Origin: an uncultured Flavobacteriaceae bacterium
GTDB taxonomy: Bacteria > Bacteroidota > Bacteroidia > Flavobacteriales > Flavobacteriaceae
Assembly: GCA_947501845.1 (NCBI GenBank)
Contig: CANMXP010000016.1
Location: forward strand, 1-64,000
Direction of reading: 5' to 3'
DNA length: 64,000 bases
Below the pieces are notes generated by a model. The model ran no database searches. It worked only from the letters and a program-made list of their open reading frames with translations, and was not told the DNA's origin. Each line of letters begins with the position of its first letter. Within the stretch, counting starts at the first letter, position 1. Made by a program: the position numbers and the translations under genes. Shown here piece after piece: positions 57,071-64,000 of the stretch.

Positions 57071-57682
57071 ATGAGCGCCATAAGAGACACCTATAAAACC
57101 ATTCTTAAAGCTACCGAAGAACAGCTCTATAAGGACAAAAACAGCAAGTTTTATGGCTATGCATTTCCAGTTTCAACAGAAGGTGATGTAAAAATTCATA
57201 TTGAAGCATTAAAAAAGAAGCACCACACCGCAAGACATTGGTGCTATGCTTATCAATTAGGAACAGAAACTATTACATATCGAGCAAATGACGATGGAGA
57301 ACCCAGTAATTCTGCAGGCATGCCTATTTATGGGCAAATCCAATCTTTTGAAGTAACCAATATTTTAATTGTAGTCGTAAGATACTTTGGAGGTGTTAAA
57401 TTAGGGGTCGGCGGTTTAATTAATGCTTATAGAACTGCAGCACAAATAGCACTGGAGCATTCCAATATTGTAGAAAAAACTATAAATATAGGCTACCTTA
57501 TTTCATTTGATTATAAAAACATGAATAAAGTAATGCGTATTATAAAAGAGAAAAACTTAAATATCACCAATCAAGTATTAGAAATGGATTGTAAAATCAC
57601 CATTTCTGTAAGAAAAAAAGATGCCAAATCCATTTTTGAAATTTTCAGTCATCTTTTTGAAATTAGTATCAAAAAAATTTAA
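57071..57682 (+). CDS. YigZ/IMPACT family protein
   Basis: The 203-residue protein has the IMPACT family pattern: KDKNSKFYGYAFPVSTEGDVKIHIEALKKKHHTARHWCYAYQLG, then RANDDGEPSNSAGMPIYGQIQSFEVTNILIVVVRYFGGVKLGVGGLINAYRTAAQIAL. The RYFGGxxLGxGGLxxAY motif is diagnostic. A translation-related or proteolysis-related role is suggested for the family, none proven. It converges with the thioesterase gene by 4 bases. Confidence 0.95.
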   Translation: MSAIRDTYKTILKATEEQLYKDKNSKFYGYAFPVSTEGDVKIHIEALKKKHHTARHWCYAYQLGTETITYRANDDGEPSNSAGMPIYGQIQSFEVTNILIVVVRYFGGVKLGVGGLINAYRTAAQIALEHSNIVEKTINIGYLISFDYKNMNKVMRIIKEKNLNITNQVLEMDCKITISVRKKDAKSIFEIFSHLFEISIKKI

Positions 57683-58077
57683 CTATTTATAAGGTCCAAA
57701 AGATATTGTGGTGCTCTAGTAGGTCTGTTGGTTTTCATATCAATAAATACCAAAGTCGTATTTGCTGTTGTTAAAAGCTCTCCTTTTTTATTAGTGATTT
57801 CATACTCAAATTCAATCTTTGCTGTGGGTACTTTTTTTAGTTGAGTTTTTACATTAATTACATCATCATAACCCGCTGATTTTTTATAGTTTATATTCAA
57901 AGAAACTACAGGCAACATGATGCCCTTTTCTTCCATGGATTTATAAGAAACTCCTAATTTACGCAACCATTCTATTCTCCCCATTTCAAGGTATAATGCG
58001 TAATTACCATGATAAACCACACCCATCTGGTCTGTTTCACCATATCTCACTCTTATTTGTATTTCATCGATTTTCAT
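57679..58077 (-). CDS. YbgC-type acyl-CoA thioesterase
   Basis: A hot-dog fold thioesterase of 132 residues: VRYGETDQMGVVYHGNYALYLEMGRIEWLRKLG has the catalytic Asp region and the VYHGNY motif of the YbgC/FadM family. It hydrolyses acyl-CoA, specificity unknown. Overlaps the IMPACT gene end by 4 bases and is divergent from dnaA. Confidence 0.93.
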   Translation of the reverse strand: MKIDEIQIRVRYGETDQMGVVYHGNYALYLEMGRIEWLRKLGVSYKSMEEKGIMLPVVSLNINYKKSAGYDDVINVKTQLKKVPTAKIEFEYEITNKKGELLTTANTTLVFIDMKTNRPTRAPQYLLDLINS

Positions 58078-58268
58078 AGGGATTATTAAATATTTTTTCG
58101 TAGTTTCGGCATGAGCTTAAACATGGGGAAAAAATTCTAAAAATTCAATAGTAAATGATTTTTTTTTTAAGAATTTTGTTCACATATTTGCCACATATAA
58201 ATGGGGACAGGGGAATTCAATCTCTCTACTTATAGAAACTAACTAACAGGAATCACTAAACAAAACTA

Positions 58269-59696
58269 ATGAGTATAACTGCGCAATCGGTATGGGATAA
58301 TTGTCTTGAATTCATAAAGGATAACATTCAACCGCAAGCATATAAAACCTGGTTCGAACCTATTATAGCAGTTAAACTTACAGATAATGCATTAAGTGTT
58401 CAAGTTCCTAGTAAATTCTTTTACGAATGGCTTGAAGAGCATTATGTGAAAATCCTAAAAGTATCACTTACAAAAGAATTAGGTGAAGGCGCTAAACTTG
58501 TTTACATTATAAAAATGGAAAACACGTATGGCAATAAACAACCTTTTACTGAAAAAATTCCTAGTTCAAATAGAACGTCAGTGAAATCACAAGATGTTGA
58601 TATACCTTTAAACAATAAAAGTCCAGAATTAAGAAACCCTTTTGTTATTCCAGGCATTAGAAATGTTAAGATAGAATCTCAGCTAAATCCTAATTATAGT
58701 TTTGAAAACTTTTTGGAAGGAGATTCTAATCGTTTAGCCCGTAGTGCTGGTTTAGCCGTTTCTAATAAACCTGGGGGGACGTCATTTAATCCGCTTTTAA
58801 TTTTTGGAGGTGTTGGTCTGGGAAAAACGCATTTAGCTCATGCCATTGGAGTTGATATAAAAGATAAGTATCCAGAAAAAACTGTTCTATATATTTCTGC
58901 AGAGAAATTCACGCAACAATATATCGATGCTGTAAAGAAAAATAATAGGAATGATTTTATTCATTTTTATCAAATTATTGATGTATTGATTATTGATGAT
59001 GTTCAATTCTTTTCTGGAAAAACAGGCACACAGGATGTTTTCTTCCATATTTTTAATCATTTGCATCAAAACGGGAAACAAGTTATTTTAACTAGTGATA
59101 AAGCGCCTGTTGACATGCAAGATATTGAGCAACGTTTATTATCTCGTTTTAAATGGGGGCTTTCAGCCGAATTGCAAACACCAGATTTTGAAACAAGAGT
59201 TTCTATACTTAAAAACAAGTTGTATCGTGATGGTGTTGAAATGCCTGAAGATATTATAGAATATGTTGCCAAAAACATTAAAACCAATGTTAGAGAATTA
59301 GAAGGCGCTATCATTTCATTAATAGCACAATCTTCATTCAATAAAAAAGAAATCACCATTGACTTAGCTAGAATTATAGTTGAGAAATTTGTAAAAAATA
59401 CGAAACGTGAAGTTTCTATAGATTATATACAAAAAGTAGTGTCAGATTATTTCCAAATGGATATTGATACTTTACAATCAAAAACAAGAAAACGTCATAT
59501 CGTTCAGGCACGTCAATTAGCCATGTTTTTTGCAAAAAAATTCACAAAAGCATCGTTAGCTAGTATTGGCTCTCAAATAGGAAAACGTGACCACGCTACT
59601 GTTTTACATGCTTGTAAAACGGTTGACAATTTATCTTCAACAGATAAACAATTTAGAAAATATGTTGAAGACATCACTAAAAAGCTTTCCATTTAA
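58269..59696 (+). CDS. dnaA: Chromosomal replication initiator DnaA
   Basis: DnaA binds oriC and starts replication. The 475-residue protein shows domain I (AQSVWDNCLEFIKDNIQPQAYKTWFEPI), the AAA+ core with Walker A FGGVGLGKTHLAHAIG, Walker B LIIDDVQFFSGK, sensor-1 ILTSDKAPVDM, and the DNA-binding signature GKRDHATVLHACKTV. The 191 bases upstream show no convincing cluster of DnaA boxes, so I do not claim an origin here. Confidence 0.98.
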   Translation: MSITAQSVWDNCLEFIKDNIQPQAYKTWFEPIIAVKLTDNALSVQVPSKFFYEWLEEHYVKILKVSLTKELGEGAKLVYIIKMENTYGNKQPFTEKIPSSNRTSVKSQDVDIPLNNKSPELRNPFVIPGIRNVKIESQLNPNYSFENFLEGDSNRLARSAGLAVSNKPGGTSFNPLLIFGGVGLGKTHLAHAIGVDIKDKYPEKTVLYISAEKFTQQYIDAVKKNNRNDFIHFYQIIDVLIIDDVQFFSGKTGTQDVFFHIFNHLHQNGKQVILTSDKAPVDMQDIEQRLLSRFKWGLSAELQTPDFETRVSILKNKLYRDGVEMPEDIIEYVAKNIKTNVRELEGAIISLIAQSSFNKKEITIDLARIIVEKFVKNTKREVSIDYIQKVVSDYFQMDIDTLQSKTRKRHIVQARQLAMFFAKKFTKASLASIGSQIGKRDHATVLHACKTVDNLSSTDKQFRKYVEDITKKLSI

Positions 59697-59707
59697 AATT
59701 TACTAAA

Positions 59708-60160
59708 ATGACTAAAATTCTGATGGTATGTTTGGGAAACATTTGTCGTTCTCCACTTGCCGAAGGTATTTTAAAATCTAAACTTTCTAGCGATTTATTT
59801 CAAGTAGATTCTGCTGGTACTGCCAATTATCATACAGGGAGTTCTCCAGACAGGCGCTCTATAGCTGTAGCCAGAAAATACGGATTAGATATCTCTCATT
59901 TAAAAGGACGTCAATTTAAAACTTCTGATTTTGATTTATTCGATTTAATTTATGTCATGGATGAATCTAATTTTAGAAATGTAGTTTCACTAGCCAGGAG
60001 TGATGAAGACACGGCAAAAGTAAAATTCATTTTAAATGAAGTGTACCCAAACCAAAATTACGATGTCCCAGATCCATATTATGGAGGTGATGAAGGTTTT
60101 GAAAACGTTTATAAAATGTTAGATGAAGCCTGCGATGTCATTGCAAAAAATTTAATTTGA
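59708..60160 (+). CDS. Low molecular weight protein-tyrosine-phosphatase
   Basis: The P-loop is VCLGNICRSPLAEGIL (C-x5-R) at about residues 8-15 with general acid in VPDPYYGG. The 150 residues match the low-MW PTPase family. In bacteria some of these act on tyrosine kinases of polysaccharide export; others have unknown targets. Starts 11 bases after dnaA and 14 before the methyltransferase, so these three may be co-transcribed. Confidence 0.94.
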   Translation: MTKILMVCLGNICRSPLAEGILKSKLSSDLFQVDSAGTANYHTGSSPDRRSIAVARKYGLDISHLKGRQFKTSDFDLFDLIYVMDESNFRNVVSLARSDEDTAKVKFILNEVYPNQNYDVPDPYYGGDEGFENVYKMLDEACDVIAKNLI

Positions 60161-60174
60161 ATTAAAAAACACTT

Positions 60175-60891
60175 ATGAACACTGTTACGGGCAAACTCTA
60201 TTTAATCCCAACAACTTTAGGGGATAACGACCCTATGGAGGTATTACCTATATCGGTGAAACAAATTATTGAACAAACAGACACTTTTATAGTTGAAAAT
60301 GAAAAAACCGCTAGGCGTTTTATAAAAAAAATAACACCTAACAAATCACAACCATCTTTAAACATCTTTCATTTAAATAAATTTACCGACGCCAGTGAGT
60401 TACCTAGTTTTTTATCACCTTGTTTGAATGGGACTCATATTGGACTTTTATCTGAAGCTGGATGCCCTGGAATTGCCGATCCTGGTGCTGATATAGTAAA
60501 ACTAGCACATCAAAAAAATATTAAAGTAGTACCTCTAGTTGGTCCGTCGTCTATTTTAATGGCTATGATGAGTTCTGGTATGAATGGACAGAGTTTTGCT
60601 TTCAACGGATACTTGCCTATAGACAAAAGTGAACGAAAAAGTGAGATTAAAAGACTGGAACGTTTATCTTTTGAACACAATCAGTCTCAATTATTCATAG
60701 AAACACCCTATAGAAATAATAAAATGTTAGAAGATTTATGCCATGCATTAGAAAAAAACACTGACATTTCTATAGCTTGCGATATTACTTTAAATACAGA
60801 GTTTATAAAAACACTAACTGCAAATGAATGGAAAAAAAATATTGTAGACCTACATAAGAGACCTACAATATTTATTATTCATAAAAGCTAG
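60175..60891 (+). CDS. RsmI-like SAM-dependent methyltransferase
   Basis: The 238 residues belong to the tetrapyrrole-methylase fold: GKLYLIPTTLGDN, GLLSEAGCPGIADPGADIVKLAHQKNIKVVPLVGPSSILMAMMSSGMNGQSFAFNGYLPI and FIETPYRNNKMLEDLCHAL. It is close to RsmI (YraL), which 2'-O-methylates C1402 of 16S rRNA, but shorter, as is a second Bacteroidota paralogue. So the target may be rRNA, or something related. Confidence 0.88.
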   Translation: MNTVTGKLYLIPTTLGDNDPMEVLPISVKQIIEQTDTFIVENEKTARRFIKKITPNKSQPSLNIFHLNKFTDASELPSFLSPCLNGTHIGLLSEAGCPGIADPGADIVKLAHQKNIKVVPLVGPSSILMAMMSSGMNGQSFAFNGYLPIDKSERKSEIKRLERLSFEHNQSQLFIETPYRNNKMLEDLCHALEKNTDISIACDITLNTEFIKTLTANEWKKNIVDLHKRPTIFIIHKS

Positions 60892-60965
60892 CTCTCCACT
60901 TAAGTGAGCTTAACAATTTTAACTGGAACCAAAATGCAAAAACATTTCGGTATTAATTTTCCAAC

Positions 60966-61616
60966 TTATATTGCTTTTGCTTTTTTATTCGGCTTAACAA
61001 ATGATGTATCGTATCCCGAAAAACGCTTCATATAATCATGAACCGTAGTACCATACCCATCAGCAAAATTATCTAAACCGTAACTTCTTAAATATTTTTT
61101 CACATTACCAGGTCCTGCTAGATGAGCAGCAGCTAAAATACCTGACTCTGTTACTATAATACCGTTAACGCGTTTTCCAACAAAATTCTTGATATCACGT
61201 CTTAAAATCCATTTATTACGTTCGGCATTTGCAATAAAAGCACGCTCTTGAAGCCTAGGGTTTCTTAAAAATTTAGTTGGATTTTTAATTCCGATCATTT
61301 TTAAAGTCTCTTTTCCAAATTGATATTTGCCTAAATAGCCAAATGTATTCACAGAAAAGTAATCCCCACCAGATTCTTTAAAAGCTAACGCTTCTTTAAA
61401 TCCGACAAAAGTCTTACCTAAGTAAGGAGAGAATGATTCGTTAGATGCCAATAAATTACCATCTTTGATTCCATCAACACGCACTGTATAATTTAAGTCT
61501 AATCCTTTTGTGGAATATTTACTTAAATCCATTGTCTCTTTAGATGAAAGCGACACACTTAATATAAAACATATTGTAAGCGCGAGGGTCGTATAACTTG
61601 CAATATTCTTTACCAT
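60966..61616 (-). CDS. Exported lysozyme-like / LysM-annotated protein
   Basis: One N-terminal hydrophobic segment (about 7-24) acts as a signal peptide. The later half has the soluble-lytic-transglycosylase-like pattern FKEALAFKESGGDYFSVNTFGYLGKYQFGKETLKMIG, with a possible catalytic Glu in FKESGG, and ILAAAHLAGPGNVKKYLRSYG. No LysM repeat is evident, despite common naming of this family as LysM peptidoglycan-binding. Probably a periplasmic muramidase. A promoter with correct spacing lies upstream. Confidence 0.75.
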   Translation of the reverse strand: MVKNIASYTTLALTICFILSVSLSSKETMDLSKYSTKGLDLNYTVRVDGIKDGNLLASNESFSPYLGKTFVGFKEALAFKESGGDYFSVNTFGYLGKYQFGKETLKMIGIKNPTKFLRNPRLQERAFIANAERNKWILRRDIKNFVGKRVNGIIVTESGILAAAHLAGPGNVKKYLRSYGLDNFADGYGTTVHDYMKRFSGYDTSFVKPNKKAKAI

Positions 61617-61674
61617 AATTTTAAACTTTTTCAGCGTATTTTTCTAACAAAATACCCCTTGAAATTTGAGCGTG

Positions 61675-61705
61675 CAAAATTAGGCTTTTTTTTAATTATT
61701 TCAAA
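61675..61705 (-). promoter_or_regulatory. Promoter of the lysozyme-like gene
   Basis: On the minus strand, TTTG (61702-61705) and TAATTTTG (61675-61682) are 19 bases apart, a good match to the Bacteroidota -33/-7 pattern. The start codon at 61616 is about 58 bases further, so the leader is about 50 bases. Confidence 0.6.
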
Positions 61706-61727
61706 ATTAATCGATTATGTGTATTTT

Positions 61728-62639
61728 TTAGTTGTAGAATAGATGAAATACACACTTATTTTTATTGATTTCTAATGTAGGGAATGGTATTTTTACCATA
61801 TTAAAAATGTCTAAAATCGACCTTAAAAACTTTGAATCTGTCCTAATAGCATTCAAATTTACATCAAAACTCAAATAGTATTGACGTATCCTCTGATTAG
61901 TTGTTAACATTTGACTGTCAATAACTTCCGACCCATATAGCATCCCATCTGCACCATAACCTACAGCTATATTTAACCATTTTGGGATTTTACTTTCTTT
62001 AAAAAAGGAATGCAGATTGGCACTTAACCAATACGTTTGTCCGTTGTAATCTTTTAATACTTGCTCTAAAAAGTTTTCACCAAGCTTATCTGGATTCAAA
62101 TTTGCATATTTCGTTTGATGGAAAGAGTACTTTAAGGCAATTCTTTGCTCATTCCATAATAATTCTTGTCCAATATACAACCCAGTTCCTGCTGCATTAG
62201 CAGCAATATCTCCCCATGAAAAACCCCATTCTTTTGAATATCCGTCCAATACTTCAACAGCAGTTAAAAACCCAAATCCTAAAGTTGCACCATATATTAA
62301 TTGATCCTTTTTGTCTACACCACTCCAATTTAAAAGCTGAGCCCCATGCTTTCCTATTTGATAAGATGTGAACACATGTCCTATCTTATCCATTTGGAGC
62401 CATTCACTATTATCATTAACGGTATGAAACTTAGAACGATCGAAATCTGAATACCAAAGCTGGTTTAAGCCTATTAGCGAAATACCTGCTAAAGAAGCTT
62501 CTCCAATAATCACTGCATTTCTTCTAGGTTTATTGAGTGTATCGCTGGGTGTTAAAAAATCATTTAATCTTGATTGCGAATAAGAAAACGTAGACCATAG
62601 AATAAATAAAAGAATATGTCTTAAAGTAGATTTCTTCAC
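61728..62639 (-). CDS. DUF2279 family protein
   Basis: A 303-residue exported protein (signal peptide ending TFSYSQS) matching DUF2279: GEASLAGISLIGLNQLWYSDFDRSKFHTVNDNSEWLQMDKIGHVFTSYQIGKHGAQLLNWSGV, then YGATLGFGFLTAVEVLDGYSKEWGFSWGDIAANAAGTGLYIGQELLW. The conserved DKxGH..T and the membrane-like helices suggest an integral envelope protein of unknown role. It overlaps mltG by one base. Confidence 0.85.
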   Translation of the reverse strand: MKKSTLRHILLFILWSTFSYSQSRLNDFLTPSDTLNKPRRNAVIIGEASLAGISLIGLNQLWYSDFDRSKFHTVNDNSEWLQMDKIGHVFTSYQIGKHGAQLLNWSGVDKKDQLIYGATLGFGFLTAVEVLDGYSKEWGFSWGDIAANAAGTGLYIGQELLWNEQRIALKYSFHQTKYANLNPDKLGENFLEQVLKDYNGQTYWLSANLHSFFKESKIPKWLNIAVGYGADGMLYGSEVIDSQMLTTNQRIRQYYLSFDVNLNAIRTDSKFLRSILDIFNMVKIPFPTLEINKNKCVFHLFYN

Positions 62640-63682
62640 TATTTTGTTATGCCTTGAGATGATAAATAACGATGGTACTCCCTAGCATTTGTATTATGTT
62701 GCGACAAGGTTTTAGCAAACTTATGATACCCTATACGCTTTGCATCTGCTGCAAAATATAAATAGTTGTGCTTTTCATAATTTAAAACAGCATCAACTGC
62801 CGAAATATCCGGCATAGCAATTAAGCCAGGGGGTAACCCAGCATTTTTATATGTATTATAAGGAGATTCAATCTCCATATGAACATTCAAAACACGTTTA
62901 ATAACCGTATTTTTATATTTAGGTAATTTATAAGCTGCAAATTTAAGTGTAGGATCTGCCTGCAACGGAATTCCTCTTTTTAATCTATTAATATAAACCC
63001 CCGCAATCCTGGGTTGCTCACTAGCTTGTTTGGATTCTTCATATACAATTGAAGCTAAGGTTATAACTTCATCTGGCGACATATCAATTGCTTTTGCTTT
63101 ATTTTTTCGAGAATCATTCCAAAAACGGTCATACTCTTTAAGCATACGATTTCTAAACGCTTCTCCTGAAGTATTCCAAAAAAGCTCATAGCTATTGGGC
63201 AAATACATTCCTAAAACAGTAGCCTCTTTAAAGTTATTTTTATCTAAAAACGTTTGGTCTTTCATTGCTTTTAATAAAGAAATACTATCCGCTTCAATTT
63301 GTGTTGCTACTCGTCCTGCTAACTTTTCAAGGGTTTCTTGATTATTAAAAGAGACTTTAATTGGTATATTTTTACTACGAATGGAATTGATAATATCATT
63401 ATTACTCATGCCTTTTTTTATGGCATACTTCCCAGCTTTAATATGCGTTGTATACTTTTTTTGTTCAGCTAAATCATCAAATGAGTCTATATCATCTAAT
63501 AAAGGGATGAGCTGGTTTCTAACATCTTCATAAATTGCTTTGGTGGGGATAAAAATATAAGCCGTGTCATTATTAAATACTGTATTAGGCTTTAACATAG
63601 CTTTATACACAAAATTCGCAAAAAATGCGGCAACTACCAATCCTACAATTACAATAGTTAGAAGTATCTTTTTTATATACAT
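62639..63682 (-). CDS. mltG: Endolytic transglycosylase MltG
   Basis: MltG cleaves nascent glycan strands in the inner membrane and so sets strand length. A single N-terminal helix (about 6-26) anchors 320 periplasmic residues with a LysM-like region and the catalytic domain (LASIVYEESKQASEQPRIAGVYINRLKRGIPLQADPTLKFA, with the catalytic Glu in the EES segment, and YNTYKNAGLPPGLIAMPDISAVDAVLNY). Length 347 is normal. It follows the GNAT gene by 1 base. Confidence 0.95.
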   Translation of the reverse strand: MYIKKILLTIVIVGLVVAAFFANFVYKAMLKPNTVFNNDTAYIFIPTKAIYEDVRNQLIPLLDDIDSFDDLAEQKKYTTHIKAGKYAIKKGMSNNDIINSIRSKNIPIKVSFNNQETLEKLAGRVATQIEADSISLLKAMKDQTFLDKNNFKEATVLGMYLPNSYELFWNTSGEAFRNRMLKEYDRFWNDSRKNKAKAIDMSPDEVITLASIVYEESKQASEQPRIAGVYINRLKRGIPLQADPTLKFAAYKLPKYKNTVIKRVLNVHMEIESPYNTYKNAGLPPGLIAMPDISAVDAVLNYEKHNYLYFAADAKRIGYHKFAKTLSQHNTNAREYHRYLSSQGITK

Positions 63683-63683
63683 T

Positions 63684-64000
63684 TTAATTATTTATAAGCT
63701 GAAATAAATATTCATTTTTATAAGAACCATTACTTTGGATCCAATCCTTTTTAAGTCCAATTTTTTTAAACCCCTGATTAGTAAATAGCTTGATGCTTGC
63801 TTCATTTTCTTCAGAGATATTACAATATAACTGGTGCAAACCTAAATGGGTAAAACTATAATCTGTTAATAGTTCAAGCGCTTCATAACCATAACCTTTC
63901 CCCCTATTATTGGTTTCTTTAACCAAAATACCAACACCTGCCCTTCTGTTCTTGAAATCGAAATCAAACAAATCGATCATTCCTAATGGCTCTTCTTTAT
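63684..64000 (-). CDS. GNAT N-acetyltransferase (partial, runs off the window)
   Basis: The frame is open to the last base of the window: residues KEEPLGMIDLFDFDFKNRRAGVGILV precede the first ATG visible at 63980, so the real start lies beyond 64000. The rest is the GNAT signature (KETNNRGKGYGYEALELLTDYSFTHLGLHQLYCNISEENEASIKLFTNQGFKKIGLKKDW) for spermidine or ribosomal-protein type acetyltransferases. First visible gene of the GNAT-mltG-DUF2279 operon. Confidence 0.88.
   Translation of the reverse strand, partial: KEEPLGMIDLFDFDFKNRRAGVGILVKETNNRGKGYGYEALELLTDYSFTHLGLHQLYCNISEENEASIKLFTNQGFKKIGLKKDWIQSNGSYKNEYLFQLINN

Noticed and set aside
58078-58268. Replication origin next to dnaA
   Set aside because: The region is AT-rich but I see no cluster of TTATNCACA-type DnaA boxes, and in Bacteroidota oriC need not adjoin dnaA.

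Overview
The window is a stretch of chromosome from a member of the Bacteroidota, most likely a (marine-type) Flavobacteriaceae species. The basis is AT-rich DNA, Lys/Asn/Ile-rich proteins, absence of Shine-Dalgarno sequences, candidate promoters of the Bacteroidota type (-7 TAnnTTTG, -33 TTG), a type IX secretion C-terminal sorting domain, CarboxypepD-regulated TonB receptors, and family sets typical of flavobacteria (PorD/DUF4835, Bacteroidota RpoZ, DUF6146, DUF6787, DUF6913, BatA-type proteins). No rRNA, tRNA, CRISPR array, prophage or intact insertion sequence was seen. Almost all of the window is ordinary, tightly packed core genome.

Layout. 0.3-4.4 kb: ychF, then a three-gene minus-strand cassette (Hcp/TssD with an extra C-terminal domain, a GHSHGG serine hydrolase, a small three-helix membrane protein) that looks like an orphan type VI secretion effector module. 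4.7-9 kb: surface/envelope proteins and a sulfatase. 9.1-12.8 kb: ferredoxin and a divergent LuxC-like acyl-CoA reductase, then serC-serA for serine synthesis. 13-18 kb: small envelope proteins leading into a His-rich peptide, a TonB-dependent receptor and a lipoprotein. 18.2-23.6 kb: an orphan TPR sensor kinase, folE, a 487-bp gene-free stretch with two palindromic repeats and a gene remnant, a LolD-like ATPase, a TIGR02757 protein. 23.7-32.5 kb: M61 peptidase, a glycosyltransferase, and a four-gene operon (BatA-type protein, a dihydroorotase homologue without its metal ligands, DUF4870-like protein, esterase). 32.6-38.4 kb: an OmpR/HisKA two-component system, coaE-YbbR-glycosyltransferase, fabI. 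38.5-45 kb: the Bacteroidota block bamD-rpoZ-coaBC-porD-recN and DUF6913-dapA. 45-49 kb: a 5'-nucleotidase split into two genes and two multi-pass membrane proteins around a DoxX gene. 49-54.5 kb: GNAT-prmC-ligA and, divergently, LEA lipoprotein-ribD-HAD phosphatase. 54.5-64 kb: a T9SS-sorted metalloprotease, YigZ, a thioesterase, dnaA with two downstream genes, a lysozyme-like protein, and a GNAT-mltG-DUF2279 operon cut by the window end.

The most promising item is the TssD-hydrolase-membrane protein cassette at 1.66-4.36 kb, a candidate Hcp-delivered antibacterial lipase with its immunity protein and no T6SS structural genes nearby. Other points worth a look are the dihydroorotase-like protein without the HxH motif, a CoaBC whose CoaC active-site Cys and Asn read Ser and Asp, an 8-bp repeated motif upstream of the two-component operon, and a motif shared by the upstream regions of the two membrane-protein genes at 46.8-48.9 kb. 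Several genes start with TTG or GTG, and four starts were moved from the longest possible reading frame.
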